DNA of 64,000 nt from assembly GCF_042219855.1 (NCBI RefSeq), contig NZ_JBHJHP010000001.1:558001-622000 (forward strand), read 5' to 3'. The notes beneath the pieces were generated by a model, which made no database searches, was not told the DNA's origin, and was given only the letters and a program-made list of their open reading frames with translations. Both the position numbers and the translations under genes were made by a program. Positions 28,601 through 37,264 of the stretch are shown in pieces (the stretch's first letter is position 1; each line of letters begins with the position of its first letter). The stretch comes from JBHJHP01 sp042219855 (lineage in GTDB: Bacteria; Bacteroidota; Bacteroidia; Bacteroidales; UBA5342).

Positions 28601-28963
28601 GTTCAGAATGCAACGTATGAACAGAAAGATCCATTGCTCATATATAAATTTGAATCTTTTAACCTGTTTAAAACCATGATAGGTGAAGTAAACAGGAATG
28701 CCATTACCACTTTAATGCGGGCTCAGATTCCCACAAGAGAACCCGAGCAGGTACGCGAAGCCGTGGAACGCAGAAGTGATATGAGTAAATACAATACCCG
28801 TAAGGATGAGGTTGCAGCAGGTGGCAGATCGGGTGGAGAAGATCCGGATCAGCCAAAGCCAAAAGCACAGCCGGTAAGAGTGGATAAGAAAGTAGGCAGA
28901 AATGATCCGTGTCCATGTGGCAGCGGTAAGAAATACAAACAATGTCACGGTAAAGACGCTTAG
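25655..28963 (+). CDS. secA: Preprotein translocase ATPase SecA
   Basis: Motor ATPase that drives unfolded preproteins through SecYEG; cytoplasmic face of the inner membrane. Length 1102 aa against about 900 in E. coli; long SecA is normal in Bacteroidota. Seen: Walker A MATGEGKT (about 191-198), [30 protein letters not shown] and the helicase motif [13 protein letters not shown]. An extra region of about 110 residues (about 330-440, starting [11 protein letters not shown]) accounts for most of the extra length. The C-terminus ends in the zinc-binding, SecB/ribosome-contacting motif [14 protein letters not shown]. It stops 2 bases before lgt, so the two are probably one transcript. It is the only general-secretion gene here; its position after five secreted-protein genes may be coincidence. 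Confidence 0.98.
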   Translation: [1102 protein letters not shown]

Positions 28964-28965
28964 TT

Positions 28966-30069
28966 ATGCTCGGATACATTTTATGGAATGCTGATCCTGA
29001 AATATTCTCACTCGGCCCGTTGCACGTCCGTTATTACGGACTCATGTTCGGTATAGGTTTCTATATTGGCTACAGAATAATGCTGAACATTGTTAAACGG
29101 GAAGGATTACCCCAGGAATGGGTTGAAAAGCTTTTCATTTATACTATTATAGGTACTGTTGTAGGTGCACGTCTGGGACATTGTTTGTTTTATCAGCCGG
29201 AGTACTACCTGGCACATCCGATTGAAATCCTTAAAATTTGGGAGGGCGGACTTGCCAGCCATGGCGGTGCCATTGGCGTTTTAACAGCCCTCATCTTATT
29301 TTCCAGGAAGGTTTCCAAACGCAGTGTATTCTGGGTGCTGGACCGAATAGTCCTTGGTGTAGCTCTGACGGCAGCCCTCATAAGATTTGGCAATTTAATG
29401 AACAGTGAGATTTACGGATATCCTACTGATTCTGATTATGGGTTTGTTTATCTGAAAGACACAAAATTTGCCCACATGCTTGATGACGGCAGTGAGCTGG
29501 CAAAATTTGTTGATGATTATCATGTGGAAAAGGTGAAAGGGGAATCCCCGGACGGAGGCAAATCATGGCCTGTAATGTTTAATGTAACACTAAAGCAAGG
29601 TATTTCAGATGAAAAACAGGCTGATGCAATAGCCCGCTTTATCATTAAAGATGCATTGTCCAGATACGTCAAGGAGGATGGCGCCGAGTCTAATGTATAT
29701 GTAGAACCGGATGTGCAGCCACAACTTAAGGTATTCAGGGGACACTGGCAGGCTACGTTTCCGGCTTTTGTCATACCCAAACACCCAACTCACATTTATG
29801 AGTCTCTGTGCTATTTGTTTGGTTTTGTATTGCTGATGTTTTTATATTATCGCACAAACCTCGCAGAAAAGAAAGGATTTCTGTTTGGATTATATCTTAT
29901 TATTACCTTCCTGTCGCGTTTCCTCATCGAATTTGTTAAGGAGAACCAGGTCGGATTCGAAAAAGGCATGTCGCTGAATATGGGGCAGTGGCTGAGTATT
30001 CCTTTTGTACTGGCCGGCATTATTCTGATGATTCGCCCATTTATCATAAAAACCAAAGAAAGTAAGTAA
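28966..30069 (+). CDS. lgt: Prolipoprotein diacylglyceryl transferase
   Basis: Transfers diacylglycerol from phosphatidylglycerol to the lipobox Cys of prolipoproteins; polytopic inner-membrane enzyme. 367 aa, longer than the roughly 290 of E. coli. Conserved features: LHVRYYGLMFG near the N-terminus, GARLGH, the GGLASHGGAIG loop, the RFGNLMNSEIYG signature and HPTHIYES. About 100 mainly soluble residues (about 160-265, including KSWPVMFNV) are inserted between the signature and HPTHIYES, where E. coli has a much shorter stretch. That segment is probably a periplasmic insertion. It starts 2 bases after the secA stop and its own stop is 3 bases before the next gene. Confidence 0.95.
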   Translation: MLGYILWNADPEIFSLGPLHVRYYGLMFGIGFYIGYRIMLNIVKREGLPQEWVEKLFIYTIIGTVVGARLGHCLFYQPEYYLAHPIEILKIWEGGLASHGGAIGVLTALILFSRKVSKRSVFWVLDRIVLGVALTAALIRFGNLMNSEIYGYPTDSDYGFVYLKDTKFAHMLDDGSELAKFVDDYHVEKVKGESPDGGKSWPVMFNVTLKQGISDEKQADAIARFIIKDALSRYVKEDGAESNVYVEPDVQPQLKVFRGHWQATFPAFVIPKHPTHIYESLCYLFGFVLLMFLYYRTNLAEKKGFLFGLYLIITFLSRFLIEFVKENQVGFEKGMSLNMGQWLSIPFVLAGIILMIRPFIIKTKESK

Positions 30070-30072
30070 AAT

Positions 30073-30615
30073 ATGGACGCCACAGTATCTCAAAAAGCCA
30101 TAGAATATACCCGTAACCGGTCATGGTTGTTTGCTTTTGGTTCGCTGGTATTTGCCGCAGCCGGGGTTTATCTGATGCTAAATGCCGAAAACCTCACACA
30201 AAATGGCGGTACTGAATTGACGAACACGGTAATTGGCGGTTTTATGGTACTCTTTTTTGGATATGGTATGTTTTTGAATATCAGAAGATTAATTAAAAGA
30301 ACACCGGCCTATATTTTTACCGGGGAAGGGCTGGTTTATAATCCAAAGGATCCGGAGCCTGGAATCGTGCCCTGGAGAGAAATACGATCTTTTGAAAGAA
30401 CAAAGGTGAAAGGCAATTATTTTATTCTTTTAATGCTCAAGAATCCTGAGGCTGTAATAGAACGAGAGCGAAACGGCATGAAAAAGAGATTAATGAAAAT
30501 GAACATGCGGGCCTATAAAACACCGTTGAGTATTGCGATGAATGAATTACAGATATCTGTAGTGGGTTTTGAATCGTTGTTAACACAGTACCTTAAACCG
30601 GTTTCCCGTCCCTGA
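30073..30615 (+). CDS. STM3941-like two-TM membrane protein
   Basis: 180 aa. Two hydrophobic segments (about 18-38 and 52-70) are followed by a cytoplasmic domain of about 110 residues with PAYIFTGEGLVYNP, EPGIVPWREIRSFE and LLMLKNPEAVIERE. This order (two TM helices, then a small PH-like beta domain with a PW-x-EI motif and a KNPE segment) is what I recall for the STM3941 family of uncharacterised membrane proteins. Start chosen at the ATG 3 bases after the lgt stop; it is probably the third gene of the secA-lgt transcript. No enzyme motif is visible and the function is unknown. Confidence 0.7.
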   Translation: MDATVSQKAIEYTRNRSWLFAFGSLVFAAAGVYLMLNAENLTQNGGTELTNTVIGGFMVLFFGYGMFLNIRRLIKRTPAYIFTGEGLVYNPKDPEPGIVPWREIRSFERTKVKGNYFILLMLKNPEAVIERERNGMKKRLMKMNMRAYKTPLSIAMNELQISVVGFESLLTQYLKPVSRP

Positions 30616-30645
30616 TTTGTATTCCGTGACATTTTTATTTACTAA

Positions 30646-30667
30646 CACGAATAAAGTTTTATTTGTG
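30646..30667 (+). other. AT-rich inverted repeat after the secA-lgt unit
   Basis: CACGAATAAA (30646-30655), GT, TTTATTTGTG (30658-30667): ten pairs, one of them G-T. It lies about 30 bases after the stop of the STM3941-like gene. There is no GC-rich stem or T run, so it is a weak terminator candidate or an operator-like site. Confidence 0.3.
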
Positions 30668-30880
30668 AAATTAATTCTGTGTTAAAAAATTTGTGTTCCA
30701 CAAAAAATATTTCATATATTTACACCTGTTAAGTAAGTATGCCTTAAACTTATTACTGAAAAAGAATTATGTAGATCAATTAAAAACATTTCGGATTGTT
30801 TTTTTATATAATTGATTGAAACAAAAGTTAAGTGTAATACAATGATTTATTTACCTGTAAACCTTAAAACATAAAGGAAA

Positions 30881-31162
30881 ATGTTATCAAATCCTCTACC
30901 TTCAAAATTTTTATGGACGCTGACGCTTGGCGTTATACTTGTCACTTCAATCGGGACCTTTGCCAGAATACTGGAATGTCCGTATGCTGTCATGCTGTTG
31001 ATCACAGGTCTGATATTATTGATTTGTAATATCATACTAATTATCAGGGATATTGTATTGAATGACATTACGAATAAAGCATTCTGGATCATTACGATGC
31101 TGGTCTTCCCGCCTGTAACATCCATTTTTTACCTGTTGCAAAGGGATGAACAGATCAAGTAA
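30881..31162 (+). CDS. Small membrane protein with PLDc_N-like C-terminus
   Basis: 93 aa and strongly hydrophobic. Three membrane segments are likely (about 9-27, 33-56 and 66-86). The C-terminal part, FWIITMLVFPPVTSIFYLLQ followed by charged residues, matches the pattern of the PLDc_N family (hydrophobic helix, Pro, small residues, YLL, then basic end), which occurs alone in many small bacterial membrane proteins. The start is supported by an AAAGGAAA sequence directly before the ATG. Its stop codon abuts the stop codon of the convergent M16 peptidase gene with no base between. Function unknown. Confidence 0.6.
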   Translation: MLSNPLPSKFLWTLTLGVILVTSIGTFARILECPYAVMLLITGLILLICNIILIIRDIVLNDITNKAFWIITMLVFPPVTSIFYLLQRDEQIK

Positions 31163-32386
31163 TCAAAGAATGATAAGGCTGCTCAGCTGATCTTTGTTAA
31201 AAACAAAATTGGCCGTCTCCTGGAGTTGCAGTGCAGTTATGGATTGAATACGTTCGATCAGTTCCTGATATGAATCAAACCGGTTATAATGCAAAATACT
31301 TTTTCCGAAAGTCAGAAAATGGTTTTCCCTGTTCTCTGTTCCAATCGCTAACTGGCCGATCAGCTGACGTTTGGCAATATTAAGCTGGTTGACTGACAAC
31401 GGCGTTTCTCTGAGCTTTTTTAGTTCAAGTTGAATAATGCGTTCAGATTTTTTCAGGTTCCTCTTGTCTGATCCAAAATAGATAGTTATTAATCCGTTTG
31501 AGGTAAATGGTGTGTAATTGGATTCGATGTTATACGCAATACCATTTTTTTCCCTCAGGTTAAGATTAAGGCGTGAGTTTAAACCCGGTCCTCCCAGTAT
31601 ATTATTCAGCAGATATACACTGTGCCTGTTATCATCATGAATGCCAGGAGCCACATTACCTGTAATATAGTGTACCTGGTATGTTTCCTGGCTCAGCGTC
31701 TTATATGTGGGTTTGTAGGTAAAATGACCGTTTCGTTGAGGTTCACCATAATTTTCAGGAAAGATTTCCAGGTATTTACGTGCAGTGGTCAGTACCCGGT
31801 TAAAGGAATAGTCGCCCATAACAAAGTAAACAATCTGGTTGCTGTGGTAGTTTTTCCTGATAAAACGGCTCAGATCATCCGAATTGAATTTTTCAAGCGT
31901 TTCCTCGGTTCCCAGAATATTATGGCCGAGGGGATGATCCTTGAAAATAAGGTCTTCAAAATCATCATGAATGGATTCGTAAGGTGAATCCTTGTATGAG
32001 TTTATTTCATCCAGTACCACATCCTTTTCCTTGTATATTTCATTTTCAGGAAAGGTGGAATTAAAGGTTATATCCGCCATCAGTTCTGTGGCCCGCGCCA
32101 GAAATGCTTTTGGGAAGGCAGCATAAATAAAGGTTTCTTCCTTTGTAGTATACGCATTTATTTCGCCGCCAATATTTTCAAGCCGGTTGAGGATCTGATA
32201 ATTTTTTCGTTTAGCTGTCCCTTTGAACAACATATGTTCTATAAAATGAACGATGCCCTGTTCGTGTTCCGTTTCACTTGAGGAGCCACAGTTTATCACA
32301 ATGCCGCAGTATGCTACATTCGATTGATAGGGCAGGTGAGCCACCCTTATGCCGTTTTGTAATGTCTCTAAATGATATTCTGCCAT
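31163..32386 (-). CDS. M16 family (insulinase-like) zinc metallopeptidase
   Basis: Predicted zinc peptidase of the pitrilysin/processing-peptidase family, 407 aa (two homologous halves, the usual size for the short M16 subfamily). The inverted zinc motif HFIEH is at residues 47-51 and the third ligand, Glu127 in VVLDEINS, lies at the standard spacing of 76 residues. Both are intact, so this should be the active type rather than the inactive partner subunit. No signal peptide is seen, so it is probably cytoplasmic. The R/Y-type substrate region in the second half (IAYNIESNYTPF) is also present. Its 3' end touches the 93-aa gene on the other strand. A specific substrate cannot be named. Confidence 0.93.
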   Translation of the reverse strand: MAEYHLETLQNGIRVAHLPYQSNVAYCGIVINCGSSSETEHEQGIVHFIEHMLFKGTAKRKNYQILNRLENIGGEINAYTTKEETFIYAAFPKAFLARATELMADITFNSTFPENEIYKEKDVVLDEINSYKDSPYESIHDDFEDLIFKDHPLGHNILGTEETLEKFNSDDLSRFIRKNYHSNQIVYFVMGDYSFNRVLTTARKYLEIFPENYGEPQRNGHFTYKPTYKTLSQETYQVHYITGNVAPGIHDDNRHSVYLLNNILGGPGLNSRLNLNLREKNGIAYNIESNYTPFTSNGLITIYFGSDKRNLKKSERIIQLELKKLRETPLSVNQLNIAKRQLIGQLAIGTENRENHFLTFGKSILHYNRFDSYQELIERIQSITALQLQETANFVFNKDQLSSLIIL

Positions 32387-32473
32387 AAGTGGCGCAAATA
32401 TACATGATTTTTTTACGCTGATAAATAATGATTGTTAAATCAGTGAAAGCCTGCAAATTCTCAAAACTCGCTT

Positions 32474-32515
32474 AAAAAGAAAACCACCTGCCGGACTACC
32501 GGCAGATGGGTTTCA
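32474..32515 (-). terminator. Rho-independent terminator of the 1508-aa protein gene
   Basis: On the minus strand, CTGCCGG, loop TAGT, CCGGCAG (plus-strand arms 32488-32494 and 32499-32505), with flanking A/T pairs and a following T-rich tract (plus strand AAAAAGAAAAC at about 32475-32485). Confidence 0.85.
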
Positions 32516-32548
32516 GAATTAATGTAACTAAATTTTAAAATCAATATG

Positions 32549-35500
32549 TTATTGTGGTAAAAGAGAGCCGTTATAAATCACACCGTTTACAATTAAGCGG
32601 TAGAAGTAGATTCTGGATGATTCTTTGAAAAACGGAATATCAATGTTGCGAATGTTTTCTGTTTCCACATACTCATCCATAAGAACGTCAATCAGGTTGC
32701 CCAGGGAATCATAAACTTCCAGTCTGACATGTGCACTTTCTGTCAGGTCAATGTTAAAGTAAACTTCTCCTTCCGATGGATTCGGATAGGTGCAAAGACT
32801 AACATTCTGTTCTGCCGTTGGTTCAGTTCCGTCCATGGTGGTACTTTTTCGGTCCGTATCGTTACAATGCCCCGGACCGATAATGCCATTATTATATTTG
32901 TCGAGTGTGCCTGCGATAGCCAGAACAAGAGAACGGACTGATTCAGCTGATTCAACGCTGTAGTTTGCTAAAAGCTCCTCAGCCTGCTCCATCTCTTCCC
33001 GAACATCATGTGGATCAGATCCTGCCAGGATATTCAGATTGGCTGCACCGTATGCTCTTCCAAGGATAATGTAGCAGCTGCTTACAGAAGGACTGGAGAT
33101 AATCTCAAGATAGGTCATGCCGCTGGTAAAGAACATTTCATTTTCATATTCTTTTCTGCCATCCATATCCATATCCGGCAGATTGGTCCATTTAATGTCG
33201 TATTTCCCTGATTCAGCAGAATGCGTTTTCCAGTAGCCGGGTGTAAGTGTGCAGCCCGAACCGGTTGGCTGAGGATCGGGATCAGGATCCGGATCAGTGC
33301 CGTCATTGGGTTCAACCGTTACAATAACATGACACTCAGAGCTTGTGATCAATGTGTCATCATCCCCTGAAATGGTAACAATGTTCCGGATAACTTCGGT
33401 ATCCCCGGTGAAATCAGGTCCCATGGTGATGTTATAGTTATAATAAACCGGTAACTGATCCGTGAATGTGACAACGCCCAGGGGGTTATCCAGCATATTG
33501 TCTGTTACCCTTATTGTTCCGTTGACAACATTGGCAGGAGTTGAAAATGTTACATTCTGAAGCGAGGTGAACGGTATGCCATTCAGTTGCGCTATGGCAC
33601 TGTTGTATCCGCTCTGAGCCTGTTCCGGATGATATATGATAGCAACTTCGGTGGTAGATCCAGGTTCAATCTGAACGACAGAATTATCCAGTGTAATGGC
33701 TGTATTGTTGAACCTGTCCGTAAGCTCAACTTCCATCGACCTGGACGGATGAGGATTATACAACTGTATGGTACAGGACAGGATATAATTCTCATCACTG
33801 AAGTTTGCGTCAACTTTTACTTCAAACGGTACATCAAGTGTTTCACCCTGTACCACATTATAGGAGGAGCTGTCACTGGTTTTGACAACGTTCCAGGCAC
33901 AGTGTCTGTCAAAGCTTCCTTCTGTTTTTTGTGAAACGACAGGTGCATAGCAGTTGATGTCCACATCAGCCACCGCCGACTTATCCAGTTCAACAATTTT
34001 TGCCGTGTTCGGTAGGGTGAAGCTGTAAACGCCGTTAATAAAATCCGGTTGAATTAATCCATAGGTGTAAACCGGACGATTGTAGGTGAAGACCATTGAA
34101 GAGTCAACATCAGTCCATACTTTACTGCCGTATGAATCAGTTACCGTTACCGTATCATTTTTAATTGCTGTAATGTTGTTTATATCACTGAAGTTGTATG
34201 TCGCAGTTTTAATCTGGTCAGTATACTCATTTGCCATAAAGGTTATGGCCATGCCATCTGCCGGTTTTTCTTCAGATGTGAGTGTATATGTAAATTCTCT
34301 TGTTGTGGCTGGTGGTATGGTGGCATAGCCATACATGTTTGCACCATCCAGCATAACCTGACTGCCGTTTACCTGTTCCATGACAGTCAAAAAGAGATAA
34401 TCGTCCGGATTTGTATTGCATATAAATACACTGCCTTTAATTGAATACCAGGTCATCGATCCTGTTTTTTCAACCGTAACCGTATAATCAACTGACGATT
34501 CTTCGCCAGCCATGAGGTTTAATTCTTCTACTGATGCCGTTTTAGTGATGGTCCAGTCATAAGCAAGAACTTTATCCGTTTTCATCACCTTGGTCATGGT
34601 AGGAATGTAGTAGTTTACGGTTGTAGTAACTTTGCTTGTTACTGCATCTTCGTTTAATACGAAAGCATTCGTAACAGAAGTGCTTTGTTTTCCGTCCGTA
34701 TAGTCCGATTCATTAAGGACCGGTGTTTCAAAACTTCTTGTGACAGTTAACGTAGTACTTTCCGTTACAGGTTCATCTGTAATGACCCCAAAAGTGTCAG
34801 ATATTGTTGCTGTTCCGTTTGTTTCGCTTATTACGGCATCGTCTTCATTCAGCGTGTAATTCAGAACATCTGAAATCTGTTTGTCATTGATTTGTATCAC
34901 AACACTGTTTTGTTGATCCACCGGTTTTTGGTCGGTCGTATAAACATAGGTCAGATCAAGGGTTTCCCCGGGTTGCAGTACAATGATCTCTCCGGGTTCA
35001 ATCTCATTAAAACTGACCTCTGATCCGTTGAACATATCTGAGATGGTGAATGTCATTGGTTCAGTTCCGGAAGGATTGGTAATGGAAACCGATCCTGTGA
35101 CCTGGAATTTACTGTCAGTATATTTCTTTTCAGCATTAACGGTATACGTTACATCCGTCTGATCAGAGGGAAACTGGTTGACTTCAGGATCACTTGTTAC
35201 CGTCAGGTCCCATTCAGAATTCCTGTTAAATGACGTGACCGTTGTTTGTTCCACAACCGGATAAAAACAGGTGACGTTTACAACGGCTTCTGCTGTTTGT
35301 CCGGTTTCCGAAATCATTGCTGTATTATCCACGTCAAAATTAAGAACACCTTCTGTTATTTGCGCATCACCTTTAAGATCTTCACTGATGGTGCGGGTAT
35401 AGGTCCATTCACTGTCTTCAGAAATATTATACCAGCTTTTGTTGTCATAGGTGTCTGTTACGTTTATGATGTCATTTATTTCAGATACCATAAGCATACT

Positions 35501-37075
35501 TTGTGGTAGACTTATCGCAGTTTCCTTGCCATAGGTTATACCGCCGGAAATTAATCGGACGGATAATATTGTGCTCTCAGGCTCCTTATTCAGCCTTAAG
35601 GTAAAAGGAAAAACCCTGGTTTGATCCGGATTAATGATAAAGGTATTATTGTATGCAACACCTGTAATTTCGGCATTTACATCGTCAATGGTAGCTGTAA
35701 GTGTTCCGGTCAGATTGTTGACTTTTAATGGATTTACCACTGTGATTAATCCTTCAACCAGGTATCCCAGCGTAGCAGAATCCTTCGTTACGGAAACGGT
35801 ATAGCTTACATCCTCAGTATCGCCGGTAATGAGATTCAGTGTATCTTCCGATACTGATTTGCTGATCGACCAGTGGTTCGTTCTTTCAAAAGATGTATTG
35901 GTGGCCACTTTTATGTCTGGCATGCTGACCATCACAAGCACTGAATCTGTATCTGAATTTCCGGTTTCAGCGATAATGGCTTCAGAGGACCTGAAAAGTG
36001 ACGATTCCGACCCGGAGTAAATGTAGCTATCGTGACTGGTCCATTCCGCACTCTCTGAAACCCTGCCCAGAAATTCACCATTACGGAATATTGAGACCGA
36101 ATCATTAATGATGATTCCATTGCCTTCTGCATGAACAGGTGCCATTGTTTCTGAAGGTTTAACCGGAACGGAACCTGATATATCCAGTGCAATGGTTTCC
36201 GGAATGTCCCCCTGAAGTATGGCTGTGTAGGAACAGCTTATACTTTCATCCGGTTTCAGAATACATGGTATGTTTCCGGAGAATGTCAGGTCTGTAAGTG
36301 TAATGCCTTCTGCAACAGGCTTTAAAGAATCAATGGTAAGGGCTTGTTGCAAAGTGTTGTGGATTACTATTTCACCTGTTATTTTGCAGGAGTTCTGTAT
36401 TATTCCTGTTTGTATCAGTTTGGTAGAAAAACCGGTTGTGTAAGTAGCACCGGGAAACGTAAATACCGTGTCCTGCAATGCGGTTTCTTCGATAGACCAT
36501 GTTTTTTCGCTGCTACAACTATAGCCGGCAGTGTGATTGACTTCAATTGCCTGGGAAAGTACAAAGTCAATATGGCTGATATCGTAATATTTACAATCCG
36601 ATTTCATCGGAGCATGCAGTCCGGTGTCTGAGGTCACCTTTAAACCGTCGTAGTCATATATATTGGCGGCACTGTTCAAATCCACTGATTTTAAGTTATT
36701 CAGCGAACCACCTTTCACAATGACCTTTTCAATGGAAAGTCCCGGAGAAGTTTCAAAAGAGAAACTCTGATGTTCCGGATATCCGGTTTTTGTCACCTTT
36801 ATCCAGGCATCATTGAATTGATAGTTATCATCTGAACAACTATAAAATGAAGTACTTGTACTATTTTGCAAAACGAAGGTTCCTTCATAGTAACCATCAA
36901 TTTTAAAACCCGGATTATTACTGATCGTACAGGCTGTTGGATTACCCTCAACAACGTAGGGTACCACCCCGGTAAATGTTGTAACCGAATCACAATCCTG
37001 AGATATACCCGGAAGTGACGGAATTAACAACATTGCTGCAATCAAAAAAGGTAGAGAAGCTTTCATATTGTGCAA
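32549..37075 (-). CDS. Giant modular secreted protein with GYWKTH domain, T9SS cargo
   Basis: 1508 aa. Signal peptide about 1-25 (ending GISQ). After a Cys-containing N-terminal domain come five repeated modules of about 215 residues. Each opens with an aromatic-rich strand pair (TWSIEE near 192, HWSISKSV near 402, EWDLTV near 620, DWTITKTAS near 838, AWNVVKTS near 1058) followed by (V/T)xYTV and a second beta subdomain ending in a V-x-CYxPV-like strand. These resemble Ig-like repeats of bacterial surface proteins. A short Asp-Pro linker leads to a CTLTPGYWKTHS domain (about 1275-1400) of a type found in diverse secreted proteins. The last ~75 residues (TYPNPSEGEVYFN to the C-terminus) are a T9SS type A sorting domain. 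It lacks TSP3 repeats and is not homologous to the 1.8-24.5 kb array. Function unknown; surface adhesion is plausible. Confidence 0.85.
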   Translation of the reverse strand: MHNMKASLPFLIAAMLLIPSLPGISQDCDSVTTFTGVVPYVVEGNPTACTISNNPGFKIDGYYEGTFVLQNSTSTSFYSCSDDNYQFNDAWIKVTKTGYPEHQSFSFETSPGLSIEKVIVKGGSLNNLKSVDLNSAANIYDYDGLKVTSDTGLHAPMKSDCKYYDISHIDFVLSQAIEVNHTAGYSCSSEKTWSIEETALQDTVFTFPGATYTTGFSTKLIQTGIIQNSCKITGEIVIHNTLQQALTIDSLKPVAEGITLTDLTFSGNIPCILKPDESISCSYTAILQGDIPETIALDISGSVPVKPSETMAPVHAEGNGIIINDSVSIFRNGEFLGRVSESAEWTSHDSYIYSGSESSLFRSSEAIIAETGNSDTDSVLVMVSMPDIKVATNTSFERTNHWSISKSVSEDTLNLITGDTEDVSYTVSVTKDSATLGYLVEGLITVVNPLKVNNLTGTLTATIDDVNAEITGVAYNNTFIINPDQTRVFPFTLRLNKEPESTILSVRLISGGITYGKETAISLPQSMLMVSEINDIINVTDTYDNKSWYNISEDSEWTYTRTISEDLKGDAQITEGVLNFDVDNTAMISETGQTAEAVVNVTCFYPVVEQTTVTSFNRNSEWDLTVTSDPEVNQFPSDQTDVTYTVNAEKKYTDSKFQVTGSVSITNPSGTEPMTFTISDMFNGSEVSFNEIEPGEIIVLQPGETLDLTYVYTTDQKPVDQQNSVVIQINDKQISDVLNYTLNEDDAVISETNGTATISDTFGVITDEPVTESTTLTVTRSFETPVLNESDYTDGKQSTSVTNAFVLNEDAVTSKVTTTVNYYIPTMTKVMKTDKVLAYDWTITKTASVEELNLMAGEESSVDYTVTVEKTGSMTWYSIKGSVFICNTNPDDYLFLTVMEQVNGSQVMLDGANMYGYATIPPATTREFTYTLTSEEKPADGMAITFMANEYTDQIKTATYNFSDINNITAIKNDTVTVTDSYGSKVWTDVDSSMVFTYNRPVYTYGLIQPDFINGVYSFTLPNTAKIVELDKSAVADVDINCYAPVVSQKTEGSFDRHCAWNVVKTSDSSSYNVVQGETLDVPFEVKVDANFSDENYILSCTIQLYNPHPSRSMEVELTDRFNNTAITLDNSVVQIEPGSTTEVAIIYHPEQAQSGYNSAIAQLNGIPFTSLQNVTFSTPANVVNGTIRVTDNMLDNPLGVVTFTDQLPVYYNYNITMGPDFTGDTEVIRNIVTISGDDDTLITSSECHVIVTVEPNDGTDPDPDPDPQPTGSGCTLTPGYWKTHSAESGKYDIKWTNLPDMDMDGRKEYENEMFFTSGMTYLEIISSPSVSSCYIILGRAYGAANLNILAGSDPHDVREEMEQAEELLANYSVESAESVRSLVLAIAGTLDKYNNGIIGPGHCNDTDRKSTTMDGTEPTAEQNVSLCTYPNPSEGEVYFNIDLTESAHVRLEVYDSLGNLIDVLMDEYVETENIRNIDIPFFKESSRIYFYRLIVNGVIYNGSLLPQ

Positions 37076-37264
37076 ATTAGACGTTTAACCTTTACGGGTC
37101 ATGTTAAGTTGGTTAAAAACAATTTATACAAAATTAATGTAAAAATTACAATAAAGAAAATAAATTGGCGTTAAAATGCACTTATTGTTAATATATAGTA
37201 ATTTGAAGATGATTTAAAAGAATTGACTGATATGTCACAATATAAGTCTGAAAGGAGGGTGTTC

